Source: MED-G105 sp039025235 (GTDB lineage Bacteria > Pseudomonadota > Alphaproteobacteria > Caulobacterales > Parvularculaceae). From it: a stretch of DNA of 64,000 nucleotides. The notes under the pieces are model-generated. The model saw nothing but the letters and a program-made list of their open reading frames with translations, was not told the origin of the DNA and did no database searches. Position 1 is the first letter of the stretch, and every line of letters begins with the position of its first letter. The stretch lies in the NCBI GenBank assembly GCA_039025235.1, contig JBCCOS010000012.1:1-64000 (forward strand). The letters run 5' to 3'. Positions 41,498-50,638 of the stretch are shown here, piece after piece. Made by a program: the position numbers and the translations under genes.

Positions 41498-43282
41498 TTA
41501 CGAAGCTATAGTGGTCAGCGAGTAGCGCTTACAGAGATCGGCAGGGACCTGCACATCAAAATCGAGCAATTGCTGGGCGAATGCTTTCCCCTGAGGGTCC
41601 ATCCGCAGAGAACCAGTTCCGCCACCACCAAGAGCATTTCTAAGCAAAAAATTAATCGCAAAAAATCCGGGTAAATAATATTTCTCAACTTTGGTCGTGC
41701 CAGTGTGAACCATGAATTGCGTTACACTATCTTCTGTAAGGGCTGCATCAATATAGGGATAGAAGTCAGCATTCCGAGCAATAATTCCAATATTAGCGTG
41801 ATCCCCTTTGTCACCACTGCGGCCATAGGCGAGCGCGCGTAAGGGTACGCGAACTAAGTCACGCATATCTGCATGACCAGTCCGCCGTTGCTCTAATGGC
41901 GGCGTATTTTGAGCGCCCTCGTGACGGTGAAAAGCGGAAACAGCCTTCGCGTCATCACCAATTGTCAGTGTTACAGGCACCTGTTCTTTATCGATGTACA
42001 GGCTATTAAAAACCATTCTTTGTGTCGCTCTTGGCAACCCTTGTCCGCCATTTGAAATGCCCGGTGCCATTCCCGTTGCAGCTGCCGCCACTTCCCGAAT
42101 AAACAAGTTGACTGATGCCTTATGTGATGACTGAACCGATATCTTCAGCACCACATCCCTTGGATCAATCCCTTTAGCGTTTGCGCCATAGGTATCTTCA
42201 GATCCAATGACCTCAATACTATGCGCATCAAGCGGCGGTAACTGACGATCTTTTAGAATTCGACCAACGCGAGTTATGATAGCATCCGCCGTTCGACGCG
42301 CTTTGGCTGGCGCGTCATGTCCCCCGATAAATAATAGATATGTTGTTCTGAAACCGTCCGCCTGAACACCGCCAACTTTGTAAACGGCAGATGGCGCGCG
42401 ACCACGCGCGCCAGAGACGCGAACGACATTTTTCTCGACTTCTGTAAGCTCAACGTTCGACCAATCACATGTCACGTCAGGCAAAAGATAAGCCGAAGGA
42501 TCTCCGATTTCATAGACGATTTGCTCTGCAACTGTACCTGCCGTGACGATACCTCCAGTATTACTCGGCTTTGTAATTAAAAAACCGCCGTCAGCACGAC
42601 ATTCCGCTATCGGAAAACCGATATTCTCCCAATCTGGAACGAGTTGCCAGTCCGTGAAGTTTCCGCCCGTCGCCTGTGCGCCGCACTCTAGAATATGACC
42701 CGCCAGTGAGCCCGACGAGATGAGATCATAATCGCCATAGTCCCATCCAAACTCATGGATAAGCGGGGCAAGAACCAGAGCACTGTCCACACAACGGCCA
42801 GTAATAATAATGTCCGCATCTTGATTAAGAGCATGCACAATGGGCATTGCGCCGAGATATGCATTCGCCGTTACGAGAGGTCCGTCTACTGCATTACCGT
42901 TTTCGTCCTTAAGATCGGCAGCAGCATCTGTAACGTCATCGCCCGTAACCGCCGCAACCCGGAGATCAAGTCCACTTTCGGAGATAAGAGCCCTAATTGC
43001 TTTAACACAAGCAATCGGATTCACGCCGCCCGCGTTTGTAACAACTTTTATATTTTGCTTAGCTAACGAAGGTAGAATCGTTTTGAGTGTTGGGACAATA
43101 TCATGGGCATAGCCAGCATCTGGAGACTTTTCTCTCGCTTTGGCGAGAATGGCCATGGTCACTTCTGCCAAATAGTCCATCACGAGATAGTCGAGCGCGC
43201 CTTTCTCCACCAGCTGAGGGGCCGCTACGGACGTATCTCCGTAAAAAGCCCCCGCGCCTCCGATGCGGATTGTTTTCGTCAT
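41498..43282 (-). CDS. atuA: AtuA-family acyclic terpene utilisation protein
   Basis: A protein of 594 residues. The ATG at 43282 is preferred over an adjacent GTG. The large N-terminal DUF1446/AtuA domain has IGGAGAFYGDTSVAAPQLVEKGALDYLVMDYLAEVTMAIL, VTNAGGVNPIACVKAI, ITGRCVDSALVLAPLIHEFGW and GHILECGAQATGGNFTDW. The C-terminal domain from about residue 480 (RALAYGRSGDKGDHANIGIIARN) is the separate AtuA C-terminal fold. AtuA is needed for growth on citronellol and geraniol in Pseudomonas, though its exact reaction is unknown. It is encoded between an enoyl-CoA hydratase and the NMO-like gene. Confidence 0.88.
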   Translation of the reverse strand: MTKTIRIGGAGAFYGDTSVAAPQLVEKGALDYLVMDYLAEVTMAILAKAREKSPDAGYAHDIVPTLKTILPSLAKQNIKVVTNAGGVNPIACVKAIRALISESGLDLRVAAVTGDDVTDAAADLKDENGNAVDGPLVTANAYLGAMPIVHALNQDADIIITGRCVDSALVLAPLIHEFGWDYGDYDLISSGSLAGHILECGAQATGGNFTDWQLVPDWENIGFPIAECRADGGFLITKPSNTGGIVTAGTVAEQIVYEIGDPSAYLLPDVTCDWSNVELTEVEKNVVRVSGARGRAPSAVYKVGGVQADGFRTTYLLFIGGHDAPAKARRTADAIITRVGRILKDRQLPPLDAHSIEVIGSEDTYGANAKGIDPRDVVLKISVQSSHKASVNLFIREVAAAATGMAPGISNGGQGLPRATQRMVFNSLYIDKEQVPVTLTIGDDAKAVSAFHRHEGAQNTPPLEQRRTGHADMRDLVRVPLRALAYGRSGDKGDHANIGIIARNADFYPYIDAALTEDSVTQFMVHTGTTKVEKYYLPGFFAINFLLRNALGGGGTGSLRMDPQGKAFAQQLLDFDVQVPADLCKRYSLTTIAS

Positions 43283-43287
43283 CACGG

Positions 43288-44076
43288 TTAGTTCCCTTTG
43301 AAGTCTGGAACGCGCTTTTCAATAAAAGCGTTAATCGCCTCTTGTGCGTCATGGCTTTTTGACAGAACGCCCTGCCCGATTGCCTCTGCTGACATTTGTG
43401 CCTCCAACCCGCTTGTCGCACTCGCATCAACAAGTCGTCTTGCGAAGACAAGGGCGCGCGTTGGTTGCTTAGCGACAGTTGATGCAAATTTCTGCACGTC
43501 ATCAGCAAACGAACCATCAGGAAATAGTTTCCAAGCAATGCCCCATTCTTCTGCCGTCCTTGCCGAAATTGGGTCATTTGTCAGCATCATGCCCAATGCG
43601 CGTTGGCGACCAACAATACGAGGGAGGAAAAAGGAGCTCCCGGCATCAGGGCAAGCACCGATACGAGAGAACACCTGTATGAATTGTGCTGACTCGGCGG
43701 CCAGTATAAAATCACACGCAAGAGCAAGACTACATCCCGCGCCTGCCGCGATACCATTTACCGCCGCAATCGTTGGTATATGAAGACCACGCAACTCCGA
43801 TATAATCACGTTATACTCTTCGGTGAGCATTCGCTCTAAATCGAATCCTCGTTTCGATATAAAGCCTTCTTTTACATCTGCACCAGAACAAAATGCCCTG
43901 CCGTTTCCTGTCAAAATCAATACACGGAGGTCTCTATTATCTCTTAGTACACGAAGAGCAGAGATTAGCTCGAGGCGCATCTTTTCAGAAAGAGCGTTTA
44001 AGGCGTCAGCTCGATCAAGACAAAGCGTCGCAATTGGACCGTTTGTTTCTACCGTGATTGTCTCATACTTTACCAT
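43288..44076 (-). CDS. Enoyl-CoA hydratase/isomerase family protein
   Basis: A 262-residue crotonase. The oxyanion-hole blocks are LILTGNGRAFCSGADVKE near 55-72 and IAAVNGIAAGAGCSLALACDFILAAESAQF near 102-131. The position of the usual catalytic Glu pair is partly changed (CPDAGSSFFLPRIVGRQRALGM has Asp in the motif). It probably handles a 2-enoyl-CoA or an isomerisation step of terpenoid acyl-CoA. It is the second crotonase of the cluster and lies between atuF-like and atuA-like genes. Confidence 0.85.
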   Translation of the reverse strand: MVKYETITVETNGPIATLCLDRADALNALSEKMRLELISALRVLRDNRDLRVLILTGNGRAFCSGADVKEGFISKRGFDLERMLTEEYNVIISELRGLHIPTIAAVNGIAAGAGCSLALACDFILAAESAQFIQVFSRIGACPDAGSSFFLPRIVGRQRALGMMLTNDPISARTAEEWGIAWKLFPDGSFADDVQKFASTVAKQPTRALVFARRLVDASATSGLEAQMSAEAIGQGVLSKSHDAQEAINAFIEKRVPDFKGN

Positions 44077-44088
44077 GCCGGACCCAAC

Positions 44089-46068
44089 TCATTCACTCAT
44101 CGGAGTAACGGTGAGTAATAACTGTTGGCTAGTGACCTGAACGCCAACACCAACATGCAGTTCCGTCACCGTTCCGGCGAGATCGGCTGTAATGATGTGC
44201 TGCATCTTCATCGCTTCAAGCGTTACGAGGGGATCGCCAGCAGCAACAGTCTGTTTCTCTTGAACTGAGATTGCAGTAATTTGTCCGTTCATTGGCGCTT
44301 TAACAACGCCGCTCCCCGCTACATTTAAATCATCTGGTGAAAAACTAAGTGTATTTCTGGTACAAAGATCGAAGCTGTTCCAAGTAAGGAACAATGCGTC
44401 ATTGAACCAAGACCAATAAATTTCAAGACGATGCCCCTTTATTGAAAGGCGAACACATTCGTCATTAAAGGCCTCAAGCTGTACGTCATCTGAATTAGAT
44501 CCGCGGGACACGCGGAAAACACCTCGGTCAATATTTTCGACACGAACTTCATACTCGTTGTCGCCATCAGATAAATTTAACAGTGAGTAACGAGCGTTCG
44601 TGCTCGACCAATCAAGTAAAATCTTAGGAACACCGTTCGGCGTACCAACGATTAAGTGAACGACAGATGCCGCCGCCCACAAAAGGTTTGTTTCAAAGTC
44701 TGGTTTTTCGGGCTGCACAAATTGACGGTCTAGAAAATCGTTGCGCGCATCCCCTTTTTTAAAAGCGTCTGCTTCAAGGCAATCGATTAAAAATTGGCGA
44801 TTTGTCTTAATCCCATGGCTAACCGTAGAGTACAAAGCCCGGACCATTTTTCGGCGCGCCTCGTCCCTCGTTGTACCATGCGTAATCACCTTTGCAATCA
44901 TCGGATCATAATAGGGTGAAACAATGCCACTTTCGGAAAGGCCATGATCAACACGGACAATATCTTTAGACGGCGTACGCCAGAGATGCAATTCACCGCT
45001 TTGAGGCAAGAAGTCGTTATCTGGGTCTTCTGCATAAAGCCGAGTTTCAATCGCGTGGCCATTGAAACAAATATCTGATTGCAGAAGCCCAATCTCCTCA
45101 CCCGCAGCAATTCTCAGCTGATGAGCAACCAAATCAAGCCCTGTAATCTCCTCTGTAACAGGATGTTCGACCTGTAGTCGGGTATTCATTTCGAGGAAAT
45201 AAAAGGCCTCTTCGTCGCCCAAAAGAAATTCCACCGTACCCGCACCGACATAGTCAACCGTACGCGCCGCATCTATTGCTGCGTTTCCCATACGCTGTCG
45301 CAGATCTTCGCTCACAGCTGGGCTAGGCGCTTCTTCAATAATTTTTTGATATCGACGTTGTACGGAGCAATCCCGCTCACCCAGATGTAAATAGTTGCCA
45401 TGTGTGTCACATAGCACCTGGATCTCGATATGCCGAGGCTCCAAGATGGCTTTCTCGAGAAGCACGCCATCATCACCAAACGCAGAAAGTGCTTCGGATT
45501 TAGCCGACAAGAATGCCGAGGCAAATGCGTCTGGTTCGTGCACAAATCGCATACCACGACCGCCACCGCCAGCGACCGCTTTAATCAAAACGGGATAGCC
45601 AATCTCTTCAGCGGCAGCCGCAAATGCATCAATCTCTTGCACGTCACTTCTATAGCCTGGCACGCAAGGAACACGTGCCGCCTCCATTAATGCTTTCGCA
45701 TTCGACTTATTGCCCATTTGCCGAATCGCATCTGCCGATGGACCGACAAAAACGAGACCGGCCTCATCGCAGGCCTGCGCAAAATCTGCATTCTCTGACA
45801 AAAACCCATAGCCCGGATGAATAGCATCAGAACCACTTTCTTTCGCTGCGGCGATGATCCGCTCGATAGAAAGGTAAGAGTCACCAACAGGCCCTTCGCC
45901 GATCCGAACGGCGCCGTCAGCTTCTCCTACGATAAGTCCACCAGCATCGGCATCGGTAAAAACGGCAACCGTTTCGAGACCGAGCGCATGGGCAGAGCGG
46001 TTAACGCGACAGGCGATCTCTCCGCGATTTGCAATGAGCAAGCGATTAAAAGGACGAACTTGCGGCAT
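44089..46068 (-). CDS. atuF: Biotin-dependent acyl-CoA carboxylase alpha subunit (geranyl- or methylcrotonyl-CoA type)
   Basis: A 659-residue protein in three parts. A biotin carboxylase domain covers about residues 1-450 (LLIANRGEIACRVNRSAHALG, AVAGGGGRGMRFVHEPD, EMNTRLQVEHPVTEE). A linking region follows at about 450-580, and a C-terminal biotinyl domain carries the attachment Lys at residue 621 in LEAMKMQHI. It carboxylates its own biotin with bicarbonate and ATP, then passes CO2 to the acyl-CoA bound by the beta subunit. AtuA and AtuR-like neighbours favour geranyl-CoA carboxylase, but methylcrotonyl-CoA carboxylase cannot be ruled out. Confidence 0.88.
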   Translation of the reverse strand: MPQVRPFNRLLIANRGEIACRVNRSAHALGLETVAVFTDADAGGLIVGEADGAVRIGEGPVGDSYLSIERIIAAAKESGSDAIHPGYGFLSENADFAQACDEAGLVFVGPSADAIRQMGNKSNAKALMEAARVPCVPGYRSDVQEIDAFAAAAEEIGYPVLIKAVAGGGGRGMRFVHEPDAFASAFLSAKSEALSAFGDDGVLLEKAILEPRHIEIQVLCDTHGNYLHLGERDCSVQRRYQKIIEEAPSPAVSEDLRQRMGNAAIDAARTVDYVGAGTVEFLLGDEEAFYFLEMNTRLQVEHPVTEEITGLDLVAHQLRIAAGEEIGLLQSDICFNGHAIETRLYAEDPDNDFLPQSGELHLWRTPSKDIVRVDHGLSESGIVSPYYDPMIAKVITHGTTRDEARRKMVRALYSTVSHGIKTNRQFLIDCLEADAFKKGDARNDFLDRQFVQPEKPDFETNLLWAAASVVHLIVGTPNGVPKILLDWSSTNARYSLLNLSDGDNEYEVRVENIDRGVFRVSRGSNSDDVQLEAFNDECVRLSIKGHRLEIYWSWFNDALFLTWNSFDLCTRNTLSFSPDDLNVAGSGVVKAPMNGQITAISVQEKQTVAAGDPLVTLEAMKMQHIITADLAGTVTELHVGVGVQVTSQQLLLTVTPMSE

Positions 46069-46071
46069 ACC

Positions 46072-46884
46072 TTAAGACCGAGCCTCCAAAGACCAATTGG
46101 GTGAGCGCTTCTCCGTGAAGGCTTTGACGCCCTCCTGCCCCTCTCCGAAGCGAATAGCTTCTGAAAACATACGTGCGAGCTCTGCCGGAGAGTGGGCAGC
46201 GACATGGTTTGCCTCACGCTGAAAAAGTGCCTTTGTTTTGCGTATCGCTTCCGGCGATCCTTTTGCCAAGGCGCTCAACTCTTTTTTGAGAGCCTCATCG
46301 AGAGCATTAACGCCTTCCGCAAGGCCATGCACGAGACCGAGTTCCAATGCACGATCACCATTAAAGCGCTCTGCAAGCATCGCCAGTCGCATAGCCTGGA
46401 AAAGGCCTAAGCGCCGGACAACATACGGTCCGATTTGCGCCGGTGGGATCCCCAACCTAATTTCTGGCATACCAAAAAGAGTATCACGCTCCGCCAGAAC
46501 AATATCACTGACACAGACGAAACCAAACCCGCCACCAAGCGCCACCCCTTCACACACAGAAATCACCGGCGCTGGAAACTCGACAATCATCTTCAAGACA
46601 TCGCCATAAGCTGTGTTCCTAAAAATGAGTGGATCTTGCTCTCCTTCGGGTACGGGCTTCTTCGCGTCCTCCATGTCTTTAATGTCGCCGCCGGCACAAA
46701 ACACACCATCGACCCCGCGCAACACTAAGGCCGTACACGTCTCACTGGCGGCCTCAGCTTCTAGAGCCGATTTCAACTCAACGATCATGTTTTCGGAGAG
46801 TGCATTCTTTGCCTTTACCCGATTCAATAGTATAGTCGTGACGCCGGCATTGCGTTGGAGAATAATATTTTTGTATTCAGACAT
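46072..46884 (-). CDS. Enoyl-CoA hydratase, AtuE/LiuC-like
   Basis: A 270-residue crotonase. Oxyanion-hole blocks are LVLRGVDGVFCAGGDIKDME near 55-73 and PVISVCEGVALGGGFGFVCVSDIVLAERDTLFGMPEIRLGIPPAQIGPYVVRRLG, the latter holding the catalytic Glu region. In Atu and Liu pathways this enzyme hydrates the carboxylated product (isohexenylglutaconyl-CoA or methylglutaconyl-CoA). Three bases separate it from the alpha subunit gene, and the beta subunit gene is upstream, so it belongs to the same operon. Confidence 0.85.
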   Translation of the reverse strand: MSEYKNIILQRNAGVTTILLNRVKAKNALSENMIVELKSALEAEAASETCTALVLRGVDGVFCAGGDIKDMEDAKKPVPEGEQDPLIFRNTAYGDVLKMIVEFPAPVISVCEGVALGGGFGFVCVSDIVLAERDTLFGMPEIRLGIPPAQIGPYVVRRLGLFQAMRLAMLAERFNGDRALELGLVHGLAEGVNALDEALKKELSALAKGSPEAIRKTKALFQREANHVAAHSPAELARMFSEAIRFGEGQEGVKAFTEKRSPNWSLEARS

Positions 46885-46919
46885 ATGTTTATTACTGGCT
46901 TATTTCAAATCAACAGTGA

Positions 46920-48539
46920 CTACATTCGACCAACGCCAAAGCTACTTGGAAATACATTCCGAACCCTGGCACTCTTAACAATTGAAAGGGTATAAATCAG
47001 TATACGCCGTGTATCTGCTGGATCGATTATTCCGTCGTCCCAAAGGCGCGCCGTTGCGAACAACGCACCCGTTTGCGCCCGCACGCCGTCGCTGACCGCT
47101 TTTTCCATCGCATCGAGCTTTTGTTCATCTGCCGGTTTCCCAGCGCGCGCAGCCTTTGCCTCAGAAACAATACGCAAGACCTTTCCCGCTTGTTCCGGAC
47201 CCATCACAGCCATTTTGGCATTCGGCCACGCAAACAAGAACGAGGGATCGTAAGCGCGACCACACATGGCATAATTCCCGGCGCCAAAACTTGCGCCGAT
47301 ATTAATTGTAATCCGAGGAACATGAGCATTCGCCATCGCCTGGATCATTTTAGAGCCGTGCTTCACGATCCCTGAACGTTCGACGTCAACACCAACCATG
47401 AAACCCGTCGTATTCTGAAGAAATACCAACGGCGTGTCTGTCTGGCAGCAAGCCTGAATAAATTGCGCAGCTTTTGCTGCACCTTCAGGCGTTATTGGGC
47501 CATTATTTCCAAGAATGCCAACAGCATTTCCACCGATGTGGGCATGGGTACAGACGGTATCAGCCCCCCAACGGGCCTTAAATTCGATAAGATCGGATGC
47601 ATCGACGATCCGTGCCATCACTTCTCGACAGTCATAAGGTGTTCTGTAGTCGGGCGGGGTCACGCCAGCGAGTTCCTCTGGGGCATATTTGGGCTCAGGA
47701 TAACTCGAACTATCGCCACACGCTTGGCCATCACGCCACCCGGACATTGCCATTAAGTCGCGTGCAAGACGAATGGCGTCGTCATCATTCTCTGCAATAT
47801 ACTCAGAAACACCCGAAACATCGCAATGCATTTCAGCACCGCCGAGCTCTTCATCCGTCGCAATTTCACCCGTCGCAGCTTTGAGCAAAGGGGGTCCAGC
47901 AAGAAAAACGCGCGCCCTATCACGCACCATTATGACGTAATCTGATAAACCTGGCACATAAGCGCCGCCTGCGGTCGATGAACCGTGGACAATCGTGATA
48001 TGGGGAATACCGGCCGCAGAAAGACGCGCCATATTTCGAAAAGACTGACCGCCCGGGATATAGACTTCCGACTGGTACGCAAGGTTAGCACCACCGCTTT
48101 CTACCATGTCAATCAAGGGAAGTTTTTGCTCCAGGGCGATTGTTTGAGCACGCAGCGTTTTCTGCAACCCCATTGGCGAAATGGTGCCACCCTTGATCGC
48201 AGAATCCGATGCATTGATGACACATTGGACGCCAGAAACAACGCCAATCCCGGTAATTATGCCCCCGCCAAAAACATCTTCCTTGCCATCGTCATCATGC
48301 ATACCGTAGCCCGCAAGCGGAGAGAACTCCAAAAACGGTGTGCGTGGGTCCAAAATCATCGCTACGCGGTCGCGCGGCAGCCTTTGTCCCTTTTTCTCAA
48401 ACGACGCTTGCTTCGCAGCAGAAAGCGCGCGCACCCGCCCTTCAATTGCGCGCACGTTATCAAGAGCCGCTTCAGCAGCAGCTTTATTTTTAGCAAAGGA
48501 ATCAGAAGAGGTCGAAATTGAAGACTGAAATATCGCCAT
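46920..48539 (-). CDS. atuC: Acyl-CoA carboxylase beta subunit (carboxyltransferase)
   Basis: A 539-residue carboxyltransferase from the ATG at 48539; a start 24 bases earlier is possible. N-terminal LPRDRVAMILDPRTPFLEFSPLAGYGMHDDDGKEDVFGGGIITGIGVVSG, central VESGGANLAYQSEVYIPGG and VHGSSTAGGAYVPGLSDYVIMV, and C-terminal QNTTGFMVGVDVERSGIVKHGSKMIQAMANAHVPRITINIGASFGAGNYAMCGRAYDP are those of methylcrotonyl- and geranyl-CoA carboxylase beta subunits. It is the first gene of the minus-strand operon and divergent from the TetR gene, with a 17-bp palindrome just upstream. Confidence 0.9.
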   Translation of the reverse strand: MAIFQSSISTSSDSFAKNKAAAEAALDNVRAIEGRVRALSAAKQASFEKKGQRLPRDRVAMILDPRTPFLEFSPLAGYGMHDDDGKEDVFGGGIITGIGVVSGVQCVINASDSAIKGGTISPMGLQKTLRAQTIALEQKLPLIDMVESGGANLAYQSEVYIPGGQSFRNMARLSAAGIPHITIVHGSSTAGGAYVPGLSDYVIMVRDRARVFLAGPPLLKAATGEIATDEELGGAEMHCDVSGVSEYIAENDDDAIRLARDLMAMSGWRDGQACGDSSSYPEPKYAPEELAGVTPPDYRTPYDCREVMARIVDASDLIEFKARWGADTVCTHAHIGGNAVGILGNNGPITPEGAAKAAQFIQACCQTDTPLVFLQNTTGFMVGVDVERSGIVKHGSKMIQAMANAHVPRITINIGASFGAGNYAMCGRAYDPSFLFAWPNAKMAVMGPEQAGKVLRIVSEAKAARAGKPADEQKLDAMEKAVSDGVRAQTGALFATARLWDDGIIDPADTRRILIYTLSIVKSARVRNVFPSSFGVGRM

Positions 48540-48541
48540 AG

Positions 48542-48558
48542 AATGAGGCCGCCTCATT
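48542..48558. promoter_or_regulatory. 17-bp palindrome upstream of the carboxylase operon
   Basis: AATGAGG-CCG-CCTCATT is a perfect inverted repeat that begins three bases before the chosen atuC start codon at 48539 and lies in the divergent gap to the TetR gene. TetR repressors usually bind palindromes of this size, so it is a good operator candidate that would block the operon when bound. If the earlier atuC start is used, the site would lie inside the coding region. Confidence 0.55.
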
Positions 48559-48665
48559 TTCACTTTTTTCTTTCTATGAAGCTATTATTGATATTTTTCA
48601 ATAGACTTTTTAAATATTTTGCTGCAATCTTTGGCTTTGTGAGCCTCACTCATTTCGGAGAATGA

Positions 48666-49391
48666 ATGCCCTCATCAGCTGTTGCAAGCTTAGAAGACGG
48701 TTCGCGCGCGCCCACACAAGAAGGCCGCGGCGGTCGCATTTTGGAGGCTGCGGGTCGTCTATTTGCTGAGCGGTCGTTTGAAGGAACCTCAACTGCTGAT
48801 ATTGCGACTGCTGCCAATGTTGCTGAAGGAACAATCTACCGATATTTTTCTAACAAGCGGGCCCTTTTAGACGCTGTCGTAGAACAGCTTATTGGTCGCG
48901 CCTATGAAAGCGCAAAAGATCTTTTAAGCCACTTAACCTGCCCGAAGGAGCGGCTGCGGGTCTTCATAAAAAGCCAATTGAGGACTATTGATGAAAATCG
49001 CGATGCAGCAAAACTCTTTATCCGTGAAGTTCAAGGATCCGAAGGATATGGTACATCGTATCTCCGCGAATTAAATAAGGGCTATGCGAAGCTATTGGTC
49101 GATACGATACAGGATGGCCAGGCACGAGGTGATTTTGACAAAAGTATCGACCCCTACATCTTCCGTGATATGATTTTCGGCAGTCTTCAGCACTGTGCCA
49201 TTAATTTCATCGTTGATTTCAAACGATATGATCGCGATACGCTTGCCGATACTTTGTCGTCAAATTTTCTTGCGTCTCTCGCCCCTCGAGTACCACCAAC
49301 GGCGGAGAGACTTGACGCTGCCCTTGAAAGACTAGAAAACGCGATCCCCCAAATTGAACGCCTTTCAGCAAAACAGACCGCTAAAAAATGA
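48666..49391 (+). CDS. TetR/AcrR family regulator of the catabolic cluster
   Basis: A 241-residue regulator. The N-terminal helix-turn-helix is ILEAAGRLFAERSFEGTSTADIATAANVAEGTIYRYFSNKRALLDAV at about residues 25-71, followed by a long ligand-binding part. GGAG five bases before the ATG supports the start. It is divergent from the carboxylase operon and 13 bases upstream of an acyl-CoA dehydrogenase gene, the position of AtuR, which releases DNA on binding terpenoid acyl-CoA in Pseudomonas. By analogy it likely controls both sides. Confidence 0.87.
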   Translation: MPSSAVASLEDGSRAPTQEGRGGRILEAAGRLFAERSFEGTSTADIATAANVAEGTIYRYFSNKRALLDAVVEQLIGRAYESAKDLLSHLTCPKERLRVFIKSQLRTIDENRDAAKLFIREVQGSEGYGTSYLRELNKGYAKLLVDTIQDGQARGDFDKSIDPYIFRDMIFGSLQHCAINFIVDFKRYDRDTLADTLSSNFLASLAPRVPPTAERLDAALERLENAIPQIERLSAKQTAKK

Positions 49392-49404
49392 TGGGACGAA
49401 AGCA

Positions 49405-50559
49405 ATGAAAAATATGCAGTTCGACACAGACGATACAATCCAACAACTAAGGGAGCAGGTTTCTCGATTTGTAGATGACCGCGTGACGCCAATTGCTGAT
49501 AAAATTGATAAAACCGACGAATTTCCACGCCATCTTTGGCCTCAGTTCGGCGAGTTAGGGTTGTTGGGAATCACTGTCGATGAAGCCTATGGCGGCGCTG
49601 GATTGGGATACCTCGCCCATTCGATTGTTTGCGAAGAAATCGCCCGTGGTTCAGCATCCGTTTCTTTAAGCTATGGCGCTCACTCGAATTTGTGCGTCAA
49701 CCAACTATCCTTGAATGGCACACACGAACAAAAACAACAGTATCTTCCCAAACTCATCGCTGGCGAACATGTTGGCGCCCTTGCCATGTCCGAGCATAAT
49801 GCGGGTAGTGATGTTGTCTCAATGCAGTTGCGTGCCGAAAAGCGTGGTGACAGATTTGTTCTCAATGGATCAAAAATGTGGATCACGAACGGGCCGGAAG
49901 CGAATACCTTTATCGTCTACGCCAAGACAGATCCCGACAAAGGGGCGCACGGCATTACGGCTTTTATCATCGAAAGGGAGTTCAACGGCTTTTCGACCGG
50001 AAAAAAACTCGACAAACTAGGCCATCGCGGATCCCCAACATGTGAGCTGATCTTCGAAGACTGCGAAGTCCCTGAAGAAAATGTGCTTGGCCAGATAAAT
50101 GGCGGCGTCGCCGTCCTCATGAGCGGCCTCGACTACGAACGAACGGTCTTAGCGGGTTGCTCTGTAGGGATCATGCGAAATGCGCTTGAGCTCTCCCTCG
50201 ACTATGCAAAACAACGAAAGCAATTCGGCAAATCAATTGGCGAATTTCAGCTCATCCAAGGCAAACTGGCCGATATGTATGCCGCAACAAATTCGGCCCG
50301 CGCGTATCTCTATGCCGTTGCAACTGCTTGCGATCGCGGTGAGACCACACGGCAAGATGCAGCAGCATGTTTATTAACATGCGGAGAGAAGGCCGTGCAG
50401 ATTTCTCTTGAGGCTGTTCAGATTTTTGGCGGCAATGGTTATATTAATGAATACCCTGTGGGCCGATTATTGCGTGACGCAAAGCTGCATGAGATTGGCG
50501 GCGGCACAAATGAAGTACGTCGACTACTTATCGGGCGGGAACTCATGGCTAGTATTTAA
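49405..50559 (+). CDS. Acyl-CoA dehydrogenase, isovaleryl/citronellyl-CoA dehydrogenase-like
   Basis: A 384-residue flavoenzyme. The motifs ALAMSEHNAGSDVVSMQLRAEKRGDRFVLNGSKMWITNGPEANTFIVYAKT, LDKLGHRGSPTCELIFEDCEVPEENVLG and EAVQIFGGNGYINEYPVGRLLRDAKLHEIGGGTNEVRRLLIGREL match isovaleryl-CoA dehydrogenase and its citronellyl-CoA dehydrogenase (AtuD) relatives. The start at 49405 was chosen over in-frame codons inside the TetR gene. It catalyses the dehydrogenation that precedes carboxylation by the Atu-like carboxylase, and is co-oriented with the TetR gene. Confidence 0.9.
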   Translation: MKNMQFDTDDTIQQLREQVSRFVDDRVTPIADKIDKTDEFPRHLWPQFGELGLLGITVDEAYGGAGLGYLAHSIVCEEIARGSASVSLSYGAHSNLCVNQLSLNGTHEQKQQYLPKLIAGEHVGALAMSEHNAGSDVVSMQLRAEKRGDRFVLNGSKMWITNGPEANTFIVYAKTDPDKGAHGITAFIIEREFNGFSTGKKLDKLGHRGSPTCELIFEDCEVPEENVLGQINGGVAVLMSGLDYERTVLAGCSVGIMRNALELSLDYAKQRKQFGKSIGEFQLIQGKLADMYAATNSARAYLYAVATACDRGETTRQDAAACLLTCGEKAVQISLEAVQIFGGNGYINEYPVGRLLRDAKLHEIGGGTNEVRRLLIGRELMASI

Positions 50560-50638
50560 GGCAAGTTTTTAAAGCGTAGGCGGAGTATATGACGCATGCA
50601 AAGCATGTAGGTAAGATATTAGTCGGCTTTGGCGGTAA

